The position numbers were made by a program, and so were the translations under genes. The notes beneath the pieces are model-generated. The model was not told the DNA's origin. It made no database searches and worked only from the letters and a program-made list of their open reading frames with translations. Positions 63,522-64,000 of a stretch of DNA of 64,000 bases are shown here, one piece after another (positions within the stretch are counted from its first letter, which is position 1; each line of letters opens with the position of its first letter). Origin of the DNA: JALXCH01 sp964495805 (lineage in GTDB: Bacteria; Calditrichota; Calditrichia; RBG-13-44-9); assembly GCA_964495805.1 (NCBI GenBank), contig CAZBWV010000033.1, positions 1 to 64,000 on the forward strand. The letters are read 5' to 3'.

Positions 63522-63603
63522 GATTGAATTACCACCCAAATTTGAAAATTTCCTGAAACTTCATTAATTTTCAGAAATCAAAAAATAAATCAGGGGAAGA
63601 ATA

Positions 63604-64000
63604 ATGGCTCATTCCTATTCCCAGATCATCATTCATTACATTTTTTCCACCAAAAATCGTGAGAAATGGATTCGGGGAGATATTCAACCAAGAATATGGC
63701 AATATTTGGGTGGGATTGCTAAAAATAACAACATTTTGCCCTATTCAATTGGCGGTATTGAAGATCATGTGCATATGCTGGTTATCTTACCAAGAACAAT
63801 TTCCATCTCGGATGCCATTCAGAAAATCAAAGGAGGTTCGTCATTTTGGATTCATTCCACATTTCCGGATTTAAAAAAATTCAATTGGCAAAACGGATAT
63901 GGTGCTTTTAGCATAAGTTATTCCAAAATGGAAGATGTACGAAGATATATAGAAAACCAGAAAGCCCACCACCGGAAAATGACGTTTAAAGAGGAATTTA
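63604..64000 (+). CDS. IS200/RAYT-type Y1 transposase (cut by window end)
   Basis: An ATG at 63604 opens a frame of 132 codons that is still open at the window edge. The protein is an IS200-like Y1 transposase: the HUH motif is in GIEDHVHMLVILPRT, the N-terminus reads YSQIIIHYIFSTKNRE, and the likely catalytic Tyr is in MEDVRRYIENQKAHH. No second, accessory gene is visible, and REP palindromes precede it, so it fits REP-associated tyrosine transposases. About 20 residues are probably missing. GGGGAAGAATA precedes the ATG. Confidence 0.9.
   Translation, partial: MAHSYSQIIIHYIFSTKNREKWIRGDIQPRIWQYLGGIAKNNNILPYSIGGIEDHVHMLVILPRTISISDAIQKIKGGSSFWIHSTFPDLKKFNWQNGYGAFSISYSKMEDVRRYIENQKAHHRKMTFKEEF

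Overview
The window looks like a chromosome segment of a Gram-negative, anaerobic or facultatively anaerobic, hydrogen-metabolising bacterium of the FCB/Calditrichota type. Three large exported proteins end in a PNPFNP-type C-terminal sorting domain, which is typical of Calditrichota, KSB1, Marinimicrobia and Ignavibacteria. Alongside them are MglA/Roadblock switch proteins, two [NiFe] hydrogenases and a 2-oxoacid:ferredoxin oxidoreductase. The phylum is an inference from gene content, not from a marker gene.

Layout. 1-3550 (+): a signalling cassette of Roadblock/LC7-type proteins, a HAMP membrane sensor without an output domain, and an MglA-like GTPase. 3583-5371: shared terminator, peptidase T, a small membrane protein. 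5571-6511 (-): two hydrogenase maturation proteases. 6721-23009 (-): one very long operon for a membrane-bound group 4 [NiFe] hydrogenase. A whole Mrp antiporter set in order A-B-C-D-E-F-G lies between its large-subunit gene and its NuoI-like ferredoxin gene. The start of the operon encodes HydB/HydG-like NAD(P)H-flavin subunits, a molybdopterin-oxidoreductase-like protein with no catalytic Cys/Sec, and a four-cluster ferredoxin. 23869-27866 (-): a canonical soluble group 3b hydrogenase, hydBGDA. 28135-30917 (-): a 2-oxoacid:ferredoxin oxidoreductase with fused beta and gamma subunits. 31183-32169 (-): a DHODH-like flavoprotein. 32704-43375 (+): three secreted sorting-domain proteins around a nucleotidyltransferase/kinase and an APH-type kinase. 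43797-45169 (-): a DUF3307-like membrane protein and SatD with repeated operators. 45404-45958 (-): RmlC. 46202-53480 (+): DUF177 protein, L32, plsX, fabH, fabD, fabG, acpP, fabF, rnc. 53832-58046 (+): WecB, a heparinase II/III protein and a WbuB-like glycosyltransferase (surface glycan). 58057-59751: a lipoprotein metallopeptidase. 60063-63251: a YgfK-like flavoprotein. 63311-64000: REP palindromes and the start of an IS200/RAYT-type Y1 transposase that runs off the window.

How the energy genes fit together. KorABD reduces ferredoxin. The soluble hydBGDA enzyme would exchange electrons between H2 and NAD(P)H. The membrane complex would couple electron flow to H2 with ion translocation through Mrp modules; its upstream HydB/HydG-like and MPT-like subunits suggest an NAD(P)H-linked entry module instead of formate oxidation. 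An 18-bp palindrome (TTGCTAA-N4-TTAGCAA) upstream of this operon has the form of a Rex (NADH/NAD+ sensor) operator. I found no tRNA, rRNA or CRISPR array. Several intergenic gaps carry purine/pyrimidine-biased short tandem repeats that seem characteristic of this genome.
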